A DNA stretch of 64,000 nt from Actinoplanes regularis (lineage in GTDB: Bacteria; Actinomycetota; Actinomycetes; Mycobacteriales; Micromonosporaceae). The notes under the pieces were generated by a model, which ran no database searches, had not been told where the DNA came from, and saw only the letters and a list, made by a program, of their open reading frames with translations. Of the stretch, positions 27,138-35,809 are shown piece by piece (position 1 is the first letter of the stretch; every line of letters starts with the position of its first letter). Both the position numbers and the translations under genes were made by a program. Location of the stretch: positions 269,243 to 333,242 of the forward strand of contig NZ_FZNR01000009.1 of assembly GCF_900188005.1 (NCBI RefSeq), in the 5' to 3' direction.

Positions 27138-28817
27138 ATGGCTCGAAAAGCACTGCTGGCCCGGACGCAACGCGTCGTCGACGACGGCTTGGTCCTGGTT
27201 TCGCTGATCCTGCTGGTGTGGCCGGCGGCGAACACCGTCGGCGTGACATCGGCGGCCCGGCTTATTCCGCTGGCCGCAGCCATCTGTCTCGGCACGGCGA
27301 TGCTGCTGGTGGCACCGGAGCGGCCGATGCTGCGCTTCGCTCCGACCGCCGCGGCGCTGGCGGTCAGCGCCATCCGGCACATCCAGGGCGAACTCGCGCG
27401 GGGTGCGATCTGGCTGTTGCTCGGCATGGCCGTGGCGGTGCTCTACCGCCGCTGGGCCGGAGCCGGCAGCAGCAAGGCCATGCTCCGCGAGATGACCACA
27501 CAAAACGCCCTGCTCGTCCGCCAGGCCTACCGGGACCCGCTGACCGGGGTCGGCAACCGCAAGATGTTCCTGGAGCGCGCCGACTTCGAGCTGGGCGAGA
27601 CGAGCCGCACCCTGACCGCGGTGATCGTGATCGACCTGGACGGGTTCCGCGACCTGAACGACACCTACGGCCACGAGGTCGGCGACAGCCTGCTGCGCGC
27701 CGCGGCCGACCGGCTGGCCGCGAACGTCCGGGCCAACGACGTCGTCGCGCGCCTCGACGGCGACGAGTTCGTGGTGCTGCTGTCCGGTCTGGAGGACGAG
27801 CAGGCCGCGATCGCGATCGCCGACCGGGTGCTCACCGAGCTGCACCGGCCGCTGGAGGTGAACGGCGTCAAGCTGGCCGTCCGGGCCAGTGCGGGCGTCG
27901 CGATGACCGCCGGCGGTGAGGGGATCGACCTGCTGCTGCGCGAGGCCGATCAGGCGCTGCACCGCGCCAAACTGGACGGTGGCGGCACGACCCGCCGGTT
28001 CGACCCGGAGCAGTTCGCCCTGGAGGAGCAGCGCCGCAAGGTCGGAGCCGACATCATGCGCGCCCTGGACGCCGGCGAGTTCGAGGTGCACTACCAGCCG
28101 ATCGTGGACCTGGACGGCGAACAGACCGTCGGCGTCGAGGCGCTGCTCCGCTGGCAGCACCCGGAGCAGGGGCTGGTCTCGCCCGAACGCTTCCTGGAGA
28201 TGGCCGAGCAGCTCGGCCTGCTCCCCCGGCTCGGCGGCTGGGTGCTCGAGGAGGCCTGCCGACAGGCGGTCCACTGGCAGCGGCAGTTCCCCGGCTTCGA
28301 GATGAACGTCAACCTGTCCGCCTCCCAGCTCAGCAACCCGTTCCTCGTCGCCGACGTGCGGACGGTGCTGGAGTGCACCGGCCTGCGGCCGGAGCACCTG
28401 GTGCTGGAGCTGACCGAGTCGGTCGCGCTGACCGACCTGGAGGAGTCGGCGCGGATCCTGGGCGAGCTGAAGGCGCTCGGGGTGCGAATCGCGCTGGACG
28501 ACTTCGGCACCGGGTTCTCCTCGCTGAGCCACCTGAGTGCGCTGCCGGTGGACGTGGTCAAGATCGACCGGTCGTTCGTGCAGGCGATGCCGGAGAGCGG
28601 CGAGGCGTCGGTGGCCGAGGCGGTGCTGCACATCGCGCGGACCTTCAACCTGTCGCCGGTCGCCGAGGGCGTCGAGCACGCCGCGCAGGCGGACTGGCTG
28701 CGGGACCTGGCGTGCAGCCGGGCGCAGGGATACCACTTCGCCAGGCCGATGCCGGCCCTTGAGGTCACCGAGTTGCTGGACAAACAGGCCGAGCAGGAAA
28801 GCCCGCTGGCGACCTAG
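27138..28817 (+). CDS. Membrane GGDEF-EAL protein
   Basis: A 559-residue c-di-GMP enzyme with about four N-terminal membrane segments (residues 15-110) serving as a sensor, then GGDEF (about 130-290) and EAL (about 305-555) domains. The GGDEF site reads DGDEF, close to consensus, and the substrate-binding LDGFRDLND is intact. The EAL residues EALLRW, NLSASQ, LTESVAL, DDFGTGF, KIDRSFV and AEGVE are all present, so the enzyme could be bifunctional, with phosphodiesterase activity the more certain. GGAGGTGAC precedes the ATG. It sits between the FxSxx genes and fxsT, whose stop codon it shares in a CTAG overlap. Confidence 0.9.
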   Translation: MARKALLARTQRVVDDGLVLVSLILLVWPAANTVGVTSAARLIPLAAAICLGTAMLLVAPERPMLRFAPTAAALAVSAIRHIQGELARGAIWLLLGMAVAVLYRRWAGAGSSKAMLREMTTQNALLVRQAYRDPLTGVGNRKMFLERADFELGETSRTLTAVIVIDLDGFRDLNDTYGHEVGDSLLRAAADRLAANVRANDVVARLDGDEFVVLLSGLEDEQAAIAIADRVLTELHRPLEVNGVKLAVRASAGVAMTAGGEGIDLLLREADQALHRAKLDGGGTTRRFDPEQFALEEQRRKVGADIMRALDAGEFEVHYQPIVDLDGEQTVGVEALLRWQHPEQGLVSPERFLEMAEQLGLLPRLGGWVLEEACRQAVHWQRQFPGFEMNVNLSASQLSNPFLVADVRTVLECTGLRPEHLVLELTESVALTDLEESARILGELKALGVRIALDDFGTGFSSLSHLSALPVDVVKIDRSFVQAMPESGEASVAEAVLHIARTFNLSPVAEGVEHAAQADWLRDLACSRAQGYHFARPMPALEVTELLDKQAEQESPLAT

Positions 28818-31234
28818 AGCGGCGGAAGATCGATGTCGGTCTCCAGGCGCTGAGAGGCGGCGGTCACCCGGAAGATCGGGTGGCCGTCGCCGTACGCTTT
28901 GGCCAGCGCCGCCAGCGCCTGCTGCTGCGCCGCCTCGTCCTGATCGGCGAGCGCCAGATTCCACGCGCAGGCCACCGTGTCCGGATGGTCGGCGCCACGG
29001 ACCACCCGGGACCGGCGCAGCGTGTCCGCGGCCAGCTCCCGGGCCCGCTGCGCCTCACCGGCCGCGAACAGGTCGGCCGCCAGCCCGTTCGCGCAGCTCA
29101 GCGTGAACGGGTGATCGGCGCCGACACTGCGCCGCAGGCCGCCGAGCACCTCCTCGTCGATGGTGCGCGCCTCGGCGTGCCGGTCGGCCGCCCGGACCAC
29201 CCCGGCCAGCCCGGCGGAGGCGGCCAGCGTGAACGGATGCTCGTCGCCGAGCACCGCGTGGAACCGGATCACCGCCCGTTCCAGCAGCTCGTGGGCGCCG
29301 GTCAGGTCACCGGCCGCACGCACGCAGTTGGCCAGCGAGACCGCGGTGGCCAGGGTGTCCACGTTCAGGTCGCCGAACCTCCGCCGATAGGCGGCCAGGT
29401 TGGCGGTGGCCAGCTCACGGGCTTCCGGCGCGCCGCGGCGGTACGCGGCCATCGCGGTCAGCCGGCCGGCCCAGAGAGCGAACGGGTGGTCCTCGGCGAC
29501 CTGCTCGGAGTGCCCGGCCAGAACGGCGCCGACCCCGGCGTAGTCGCCGAGGCCGAACAGGTCGTAGGCGAGCGCGGCCCGGGACGACCACGTCTCCGGG
29601 TGCCCGTCCACGAAGATCGACTGCCGGTGCCGGAGGGTCTGCTCGTCCAGTGCCCGGGCGCCCCGGAAGTCGCCGAGCAGCCGCAGGTCGATGGCGAGGT
29701 TGTTGGCGCAGCGCAGCGCGGTCGGGAAACTCTCCCCGAGGAGCCGGCGGTAGCGCACCAGGTTGTCCGCGTCGAGCTGCCGGGCCTGACCGAAATGGCC
29801 CTGCACCCGCAGGTCGCCGCCGACGCTGTTGGCGGTGGCCAGGGTCGCCTCGTCGTCCGCGCCGAACACCTCCCGCTGCAGGCGCAGGGTCCGCAGATTC
29901 AGGTTCCGGGCGTCGGCCGTGCGCCCCACCGCGCGCAGCGCGTTGGCCAGATGGAACGAGGCGAGCAGGGTCTGCTCGGCGGACTCGCCCAGCCCGTCAC
30001 GCCAGCGGGCCACCGCGGCGCCGGCCAACTCACGGCTGGAGTCGTGGTCGCCGCGGGAGAAGTGGAAGCGGATGCAGTTGATGACCAGCTGGCGCACCTC
30101 CTCGGCGTCGCCGCCGAGCAGGTCCGAGTGGATCAGGTGCGGGGCCAGCTCCGCGTAGCGGTACCAGCCGGCCGGGTCGTCCGGGTCGCCCGGGTCGGCC
30201 GCGGCGAGCATCCCGCGTACGGCCCGCTGCAGTTCGGCGTGCCGCTCCGAGCTGAGCTCCTGGCCGAACATGCCCCGGATCAACGGGTGCACGGTGAGCC
30301 GCTCCCCGGACGGGTCCAGCCCGGCCAGCCCGAACCGGGCGATCCGCCGCATCGCCGCCCGCACTCGGCGTTCGACCCGGACGGTCCGGGCCACCTCCGG
30401 CGGAAGCGGCAGGGTGCGCGCCGCCCAGAGCAGCCGCCACGAGATCGGGGCGCTGGCCAGGAACGTGCAGAGCTCGAGCAGCATCCGGTCGGCCGGGGCG
30501 GCCTCACCGAGCGCGTCGGCGGCCAGGCCCCAGGCCACCCGGATCGGGGTGGGGAACGCGAGCTCGGCGGCGCGGCGGTCGTAGCGGTCCAGGTATTCAC
30601 CGACCGGCCAGCCGGTCGCGGTCCGCACCGAGGACGCCAGATCCAGTGCGATCGGCACGTCGCCGAGCCGGGCCGCGAGCCGGTCGGCGTCCTGGAGGGA
30701 GAGCTCGGGCGCGCGGGCGCGGAGCATGTCGACGGCGTCCGCCCGGTCGAATCCCGGCACCGGCAGGGCCTGCGCAACCTCGGCCGTCCAGCGCGGGTTG
30801 CGGCTGGTCACGAGCACGTGCCCGGCCCCCGAGGGCAGGTAGGGCATGATGTCCTCGGGCCGGTTCGCGTTCTCGAAGACGACCAGCCAGCGCCGGTACG
30901 GCTCGCCCCGGCTCAGCGCGTCGCGGACCGCGCCCAGGGTGCGGTTGAGATCCCGCGCCTCGGGCAGCCCGAGACTCTGGGCCAGCCCGGCGAGAGCCGC
31001 CCGCAGCACGGCGTTCTGCTCCGCGGGGATCCACCAGACGAGGTCGTACAGATCCGCATGGCGGTAGGCGTACTCCACCGCCAGTTGGGTACGTCCTGTC
31101 CCGCCGAGTTGATGATCCGGGCTCGGCAGGAGCACGACCGGACCGTTGCCGAGCATGTCGCGCACGCGGGTCAGCAGTTCCTCACGGCCCACGAAGCGGG
31201 GATTGCGCGGCGGCAGACCGCCACGGATCGGCAC
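28814..31234 (-). CDS. fxsT: FxSxx-COOH system TPR/NTPase protein
   Basis: An 806-residue STAND-like NTPase with C-terminal tetratricopeptide repeats, matching the FxsT group that accompanies FxSxx-COOH loci. It opens with LPPRNPRFVGREELL, then a P-loop region whose usual GGxGKTQ is here GGTGRTQ, i.e. the Walker A lysine is arginine, followed by YDLVWWIPAE. From about residue 330 to the end it is built of TPR units (LANALRAVGRTADARNL and similar). The GTG start at 31234 has a GAGGAG site. The altered P-loop suggests weak or no ATP hydrolysis. It probably scaffolds or senses the peptide product; this is inferred. Confidence 0.82.
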   Translation of the reverse strand: MPIRGGLPPRNPRFVGREELLTRVRDMLGNGPVVLLPSPDHQLGGTGRTQLAVEYAYRHADLYDLVWWIPAEQNAVLRAALAGLAQSLGLPEARDLNRTLGAVRDALSRGEPYRRWLVVFENANRPEDIMPYLPSGAGHVLVTSRNPRWTAEVAQALPVPGFDRADAVDMLRARAPELSLQDADRLAARLGDVPIALDLASSVRTATGWPVGEYLDRYDRRAAELAFPTPIRVAWGLAADALGEAAPADRMLLELCTFLASAPISWRLLWAARTLPLPPEVARTVRVERRVRAAMRRIARFGLAGLDPSGERLTVHPLIRGMFGQELSSERHAELQRAVRGMLAAADPGDPDDPAGWYRYAELAPHLIHSDLLGGDAEEVRQLVINCIRFHFSRGDHDSSRELAGAAVARWRDGLGESAEQTLLASFHLANALRAVGRTADARNLNLRTLRLQREVFGADDEATLATANSVGGDLRVQGHFGQARQLDADNLVRYRRLLGESFPTALRCANNLAIDLRLLGDFRGARALDEQTLRHRQSIFVDGHPETWSSRAALAYDLFGLGDYAGVGAVLAGHSEQVAEDHPFALWAGRLTAMAAYRRGAPEARELATANLAAYRRRFGDLNVDTLATAVSLANCVRAAGDLTGAHELLERAVIRFHAVLGDEHPFTLAASAGLAGVVRAADRHAEARTIDEEVLGGLRRSVGADHPFTLSCANGLAADLFAAGEAQRARELAADTLRRSRVVRGADHPDTVACAWNLALADQDEAAQQQALAALAKAYGDGHPIFRVTAASQRLETDIDLPPL

Positions 31235-31328
31235 ACCGCGCTCCTCACGTCTTGGTGATGCCGATTACCGTACGTGGAACCCCCGCCACAGCAAAGCGGC
31301 ACGCGCCCGCGAGACGGAAGGCACCCCG

Positions 31329-31643
31329 GTGACCGAAGAAGTGACGAGCCTGGATGCCGACGGCGACATCATCACCGTGGCACTGCGCGGCGAGATCGAT
31401 GTACTGACCGTCGAGCAGGTGCGGCTGGCGCTGGGCGAGGCGGTCGCCCGCCGGCCACGGCAGCTCGTGGTCGACATGGCCGACGTGGCGTTCATCGACT
31501 CGACCGGGCTCGGAGCACTGGTCTCCGGCTTCCAGCGGGCCCGCGATCAGGAGATCGACTTCCGGCTGGCCCGGCCGAGCCACAACGTACGGCAGATCCT
31601 GATGCTGAGCGGCCTCCTCGAGGTCGTCCCGGTCCTTCCGTAG
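31329..31643 (+). CDS. STAS-domain anti-sigma factor antagonist
   Basis: A 104-residue single STAS domain of the SpoIIAA/RsbV type. The phosphorylatable Ser lies in FIDSTGLGAL (about residue 58). In this family dephosphorylated STAS protein binds an anti-sigma kinase and frees a sigma factor. The GTG start at 31329 has a GGAAGG site 9 nt upstream. No kinase or sigma gene is adjacent; the GAF-SpoIIE phosphatase at 19600-21429 could act on it. Confidence 0.9.
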   Translation: MTEEVTSLDADGDIITVALRGEIDVLTVEQVRLALGEAVARRPRQLVVDMADVAFIDSTGLGALVSGFQRARDQEIDFRLARPSHNVRQILMLSGLLEVVPVLP

Positions 31644-31649
31644 CCGGCA

Positions 31650-32939
31650 CTAGGCCTTGGCCGCCGGGACGGCGAGGCCGAGGCCCGGGGCGATCGGCTT
31701 GAGGTGCTTTCCGGCGAAGAGCATCAGGCTCAGGATCGAGCCCAGCAGGGCCAGGCCGCCGGCCGAGTACCAGGCCCAGGTGTACGCGCCGAACTGGTCC
31801 CGGACCAGGCCGGCCGCGGTGGTCGCGATCGCCGCGCCGATCTGGTGCGAGGCGAACACCCAGCCGAAGACGACCGGTCCGGCCGCACCGAAGTACTCCC
31901 GGCACAGGGTGACCGTGGGCGGGACGGTGGCCACCCAGTCCAGGCCGTAGAAGATGATGAAGACCAGCATTCCGGGGTGCGCGGTGGCGGCCAGGATCGA
32001 CGGCAGGATCAGCAGCGACAGCCCGCGCAGCGCGTAATAGCCACCGAGCAGGATCCGGCTGTCCACCCGGTCGGTGAGCCAGCCCGAGGCGATCGTCCCG
32101 ACGATGTCGAAGACGCCGACCAGGGCGAGCAGGCCCGCCGCGGTCGTGTTCGGCATGCCGTGGTCGTGCGCGGCCGGGATGAAATGCGTGCCGACCAGCC
32201 CGTTGGTGGTCGCCCCGCAGATCGCGAACCCGCCGGCGAGCAGCCAGAACGCCCTGGTCCCGGCGGCGTCGCGGAGCGCGCGCAGGGCGGTGCGGGCGGC
32301 CCCGCCGGTCGGCTTCGGCGGCAGCTCGGTGACGCCGCCGAGGGCGGTCACCCCCAGGTCGGCGGGGTGGTCCCGGAGCCGCCACAGGATGAGCGGCACG
32401 ACCAGGAGCGCGACCACCGACACGGTGAGCGCCGCCGTGCGCCAGCCGCTGGACTCGACGATCCGGGACAGCACCGGCAGGAAGATCAGGTTTCCGGTGG
32501 CGCCGCCGGCCGTGAGCACGCCGGTGACCAGGCCACGGTGCCGGACGAACCAGCGGCCGGTGATGGTGGCGACGAAGCCCAGGGCGAGCGTGCCGGTGCC
32601 CAGCCCGACCAGGACGCCCCAGCAGAGCATCAACTGCCAGCTTGCCCGCATCCAGATGGTCAGCCCGGAGCCGAGCGCGACCAGGGCGAGCGCGGCGGCG
32701 GCGACCCGGCGGATGCCGAACTTGGCCATCAGGGCCGCGGCGAACGGCGCGGTCAGGCCGTAGAGCAGCAGGTTCACCGAGACCGCAGCGGAGATCGTGC
32801 CGAGCGACCAGCCGAACTCGGCGTGCAAGGGCTCGATCATGACGGAGGGCGTGGAGCGGAACCCGGCCGCGCCGATCAGCGCGATGAAGGCGACCGCGGC
32901 GACCGACCAGGCGGGGTGGAGGCGTGCTTTCACGATCAT
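31650..32939 (-). CDS. MFS transporter
   Basis: A 429-residue major facilitator with 12 hydrophobic segments in two halves, separated by a loop at about 200-230. The layout (short N-terminus, FGIRRVA loop, GRWFVRHRGLVTGVLTAGGATG) resembles the monocarboxylate/oxalate-formate group. The substrate is unknown. It is divergent from the GlxA-type regulator 47 bp away, which is likely to control it. Confidence 0.88.
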   Translation of the reverse strand: MIVKARLHPAWSVAAVAFIALIGAAGFRSTPSVMIEPLHAEFGWSLGTISAAVSVNLLLYGLTAPFAAALMAKFGIRRVAAAALALVALGSGLTIWMRASWQLMLCWGVLVGLGTGTLALGFVATITGRWFVRHRGLVTGVLTAGGATGNLIFLPVLSRIVESSGWRTAALTVSVVALLVVPLILWRLRDHPADLGVTALGGVTELPPKPTGGAARTALRALRDAAGTRAFWLLAGGFAICGATTNGLVGTHFIPAAHDHGMPNTTAAGLLALVGVFDIVGTIASGWLTDRVDSRILLGGYYALRGLSLLILPSILAATAHPGMLVFIIFYGLDWVATVPPTVTLCREYFGAAGPVVFGWVFASHQIGAAIATTAAGLVRDQFGAYTWAWYSAGGLALLGSILSLMLFAGKHLKPIAPGLGLAVPAAKA

Positions 32940-32986
32940 GATTCTCCGGAATCCGGCCGGTCCGGACGAGTGGCCGGGAGGCCATC

Positions 32987-33967
32987 ATGCGCAAGAATCA
33001 GGCCATGGCTCACCAGATCGCGGTACTCGTCCTCGACGGCGTCGTCCCCTTCGACCTCGGGACGCCGGCCCAGGTGTTCGGCTCCGCCCGCACCGGCCCG
33101 GAGCGGGAGCGCCTTTACGAGCTGCTGTTCTGCGGGGAGGGGCCGGTGCGCACCGAGGCCGGCTTCACGGTGACGCCGGACCACGACCTGAGCGTGACTG
33201 AGCGGGCGGACACGGTCCTGGTCCCGGGCATCCACACCGGCGGCCCGGTCACCGACGGCTCGCTGCCCGAGGCGGTCCGCGAGGCGCTGCTCTCGGCGTC
33301 CCGGCGCGGCGCCCGGATCGTGTCGATCTGCACCGGCGCCTCGGTGCTGGCCGCCGCCGGCCTGCTGGACGGTCGCCCGGCCGCCACCCACTGGGCCTGG
33401 GCGCGGCGGATCGGCGGGCTCTATCCGCGGGTGAACTGGGATTTCGACGTGCTCTTCGTCGACGACGGCGACGTGCTCACCTCGGCCGGCGTGGGCGCCG
33501 GCGTGGATCTCTGCCTGCACATCGTGCGCTCCGACCACGGGGCCGAGGTGGCCAACGGGGCGGCCCGCCGGTGCGTGGTGCCACCCTGGCGGGACGGTGG
33601 TCAGGCGCAGTACATCGAGCGCCCGGTCCCGCCCGCCGCCGGCACCGGCACCGAGCCGACCCGGAGCTGGGTGCTGGACCGGCTGAGCGAGCCGGTCTCG
33701 CTGGAGGAGATGGCCGGGCACGCCCGGATGAGCGTGCGCACGTTCACCCGACGGTTCCGCGACGAGACCGGCTCCAGTCCGCGGCAGTGGCTGCTGCGCC
33801 AGCGGGTCGAGCACGCCCGGCTGCTGCTGGAATCGACCGACCTCGGGGTGGACGTGGTGGCCCGCCGCGCCGGGCTGGGCAGCGCGACCGCCCTGCGACA
33901 GCACCTGCAGGCCACGATCGGGGTGGCCCCGTCGGCGTACCGCAGGACGTTCCGGCACGCGGGTTAG
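32987..33967 (+). CDS. GlxA-family AraC-type regulator
   Basis: A 326-residue transcription factor. An N-terminal DJ-1/PfpI-like domain (about 10-200, with the nucleophile-elbow sequence SICTGASVLAAAG) is joined to a C-terminal AraC double helix-turn-helix (about 230-325: LEEMAGHARMSVRTFTRRFRDET and VVARRAGLGSATALRQHLQ). Such proteins sense small metabolites and activate nearby catabolic or transport genes. The ATG at 32987 has a GGGAGG site; the later ATG at 33005 does not. It is divergent from the MFS gene, its most probable target. Confidence 0.9.
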   Translation: MRKNQAMAHQIAVLVLDGVVPFDLGTPAQVFGSARTGPERERLYELLFCGEGPVRTEAGFTVTPDHDLSVTERADTVLVPGIHTGGPVTDGSLPEAVREALLSASRRGARIVSICTGASVLAAAGLLDGRPAATHWAWARRIGGLYPRVNWDFDVLFVDDGDVLTSAGVGAGVDLCLHIVRSDHGAEVANGAARRCVVPPWRDGGQAQYIERPVPPAAGTGTEPTRSWVLDRLSEPVSLEEMAGHARMSVRTFTRRFRDETGSSPRQWLLRQRVEHARLLLESTDLGVDVVARRAGLGSATALRQHLQATIGVAPSAYRRTFRHAG

Positions 33968-33970
33968 CGG

Positions 33971-33998
33971 CTCAGCTTTGCGGCGGGATGTCCGATAG
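33971..33998 (+). promoter_or_regulatory. Possible FliA-type promoter of the pil operon
   Basis: CTCA at 33971-33974 and TCCGATAG at 33991-33998, 16 nt apart, resemble the CTCA-N15/16-GCCGAtAA pattern used by flagellar-type sigma factors. They lie just upstream of pilB. In Actinoplanes, flagella and zoospore pili are co-regulated by FliA-type sigma factors. The fit is partial. Confidence 0.35.
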
Positions 33999-34036
33999 AG
34001 GGATGTATACCCTGTGCCGCCGCGCTTGAGGACTCC

Positions 34037-35707
34037 ATGGACCAGACCTTCCGTCCGCTGCTCGACGCCCTGAAGCAGATCGGCGTCGATGCGCAGGCGG
34101 TCGACGCGGCGGCCGCGGAGGCCCAGCGCACCGGCCGCCCGGTACGCGCGATCCTGATCAACGACCAGGTGGTCACCGAGGAGCAGCTGACCCTGGCGGC
34201 GGCCACCGCGTTCGGGATCAACACCCTGGACCTGGTCGGCTACACCCCGGACCCGACCGCGCTCAAGCGCATCCCGCTCCCCGTGGTGCTCCGGCACCGG
34301 GTGCTCGGCCTGGCGATCAACGACGGCGAACTCGTGGTCGGCATCACCGACCCGGCCGACGTGGTGGCGCTGGACGACGTCCGGGCGGCGACCGGCATGA
34401 CGGTCCGCCCGGTGGTGGTGGCCCGCTCCGAGGTCCGGCGGATCATCGAGAAGCTGCAGCGCGAGGACAGCGACCTCGGCGACCTGGCCGACGCGGTGCT
34501 GGACGACTCGACCGGGATGACCGCGCAGCAGACCAGCACCGACGATGCCCCGATCGTCCGGTACGTGAACAGCCTGATCGAGCAGGCGGTCATGAACCGC
34601 GCCTCCGACCTGCATCTGGAGCCGACCGAGGACGACATGCGGGTGCGCTACCGGATCGACGGCGTGCTGCACGAGGTCGATCTGGTGCCGCGCGGCGTGA
34701 TGGCGGCGCTCACCTCCCGCCTCAAGATCATGTCAGGCGTCGACATCACCGAGAAGCGGATCCCGCAGAACGGCCGGATCACCGCGCTGATCCGGGACCG
34801 CACGGTCGACCTGCGGACCGCCACGCTGCCCACGGTCTGGGGCGAGAAGATCGTGCTGCGAGTGCTGGACACCGGCGGCGGCATCGATCTGGACATCGGC
34901 AAGCTCGGCTTCACCCAGCACAACCTCGACCGGTTCTCCGCGTCCTTCCGGAAGCCGCACGGGATGGTGCTGGTCACCGGCCCGACCGGGTCGGGCAAGT
35001 CGACCACGCTCTACTCGACGCTGGGCCAGATCAGCAAGCCGGAGATCAACGTGATCACTGTCGAGGACCCGGTCGAGTACCGCCTGCGCGGCATCAACCA
35101 GGTGCAGGTGAACGCGAAGGCCGGGCTGACCTTCGCCGCGGTGCTGCCGGCCATCCTGCGCTCCGACCCGGACGTGGTGCTGATCGGCGAGATCCGGGAC
35201 GGCAACACCGCGCAGATCGCCGTCGAGGCTTCCCTCACCGGTCACCTGGTGCTCTCCACGCTGCACACCAACGACGCGCCCGGCGCGGTCACCCGGCTCA
35301 CCGAGATGGGCATCGAGCCGTTCCTGGTCGGCTCCTCGCTGGACTGCGTGCTGGCCCAGCGGCTGGCACGACGGCTCTGCGACTGGTGCAAGGAGGCCTA
35401 CACCCCGACCGAGGAGGAGGTGATGGCCGCGCACTGGCCCCTGGAGGATCTTGCCTTCCCGACCCTGCTCTACCGCCCGGTCGGCTGCCGGAACTGCGCG
35501 AACACCGGGTACCGGGGCCGGATCGCGCTGCACGAGGTGATGCCGATCAGCCCGGAGATCGAGTCGCTGACCATCCGCCGCGCCTCGGCCGGCGAGATCC
35601 GCGAGGTCGCGCTCGCCCAGGGCATGTACGACCTGCGCGCCGACGGCCTCGCCAAGGCCGTCGCCGGGTTGACCTCGGTGCGCGAGGTGTCCCGAGTAGC
35701 AGTCTGA
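34037..35707 (+). CDS. pilB: Type IV pilus extension ATPase PilB
   Basis: A 556-residue GspE/PilB hexameric ATPase that powers pilus extension at the cytoplasmic membrane. It has an N-terminal MshEN-type domain (1-160), Walker A GPTGSGKST (about 319), the Asp box ITVEDPVEYR and the Walker B region DPDVVLIGEIRD, plus a His box HTNDAP. The zinc-binding tetracysteine of PilB-type ATPases is present as CDWC and CRNC with about 30 residues between. A GAGGA site precedes the ATG. It opens the operon pilB-T-C-A-D-M-N-O, a layout reported for zoospore pili of Actinoplanes. Confidence 0.95.
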   Translation: MDQTFRPLLDALKQIGVDAQAVDAAAAEAQRTGRPVRAILINDQVVTEEQLTLAAATAFGINTLDLVGYTPDPTALKRIPLPVVLRHRVLGLAINDGELVVGITDPADVVALDDVRAATGMTVRPVVVARSEVRRIIEKLQREDSDLGDLADAVLDDSTGMTAQQTSTDDAPIVRYVNSLIEQAVMNRASDLHLEPTEDDMRVRYRIDGVLHEVDLVPRGVMAALTSRLKIMSGVDITEKRIPQNGRITALIRDRTVDLRTATLPTVWGEKIVLRVLDTGGGIDLDIGKLGFTQHNLDRFSASFRKPHGMVLVTGPTGSGKSTTLYSTLGQISKPEINVITVEDPVEYRLRGINQVQVNAKAGLTFAAVLPAILRSDPDVVLIGEIRDGNTAQIAVEASLTGHLVLSTLHTNDAPGAVTRLTEMGIEPFLVGSSLDCVLAQRLARRLCDWCKEAYTPTEEEVMAAHWPLEDLAFPTLLYRPVGCRNCANTGYRGRIALHEVMPISPEIESLTIRRASAGEIREVALAQGMYDLRADGLAKAVAGLTSVREVSRVAV

Positions 35708-35760
35708 CGGCACCCGTCCCGCTACTAAACCGGCTTGCAACGGTGCCGATTCATCAAACG

Positions 35761-35794
35761 TTGATACGCGAAATGAGTTGATACGCGAAATGAG
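35761..35794 (+). repeat. Perfect 17-bp tandem duplication upstream of pilT
   Basis: The unit ttgatacgcgaaatgag occurs twice in direct succession, ending 15 bp before the pilT start. It may be a recent slippage duplication or a paired operator. The pilB-pilT gap of about 100 bp is the largest in the operon. Confidence 0.85.
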
Positions 35795-35809
35795 AGGCCG
35801 GGACGGCAG

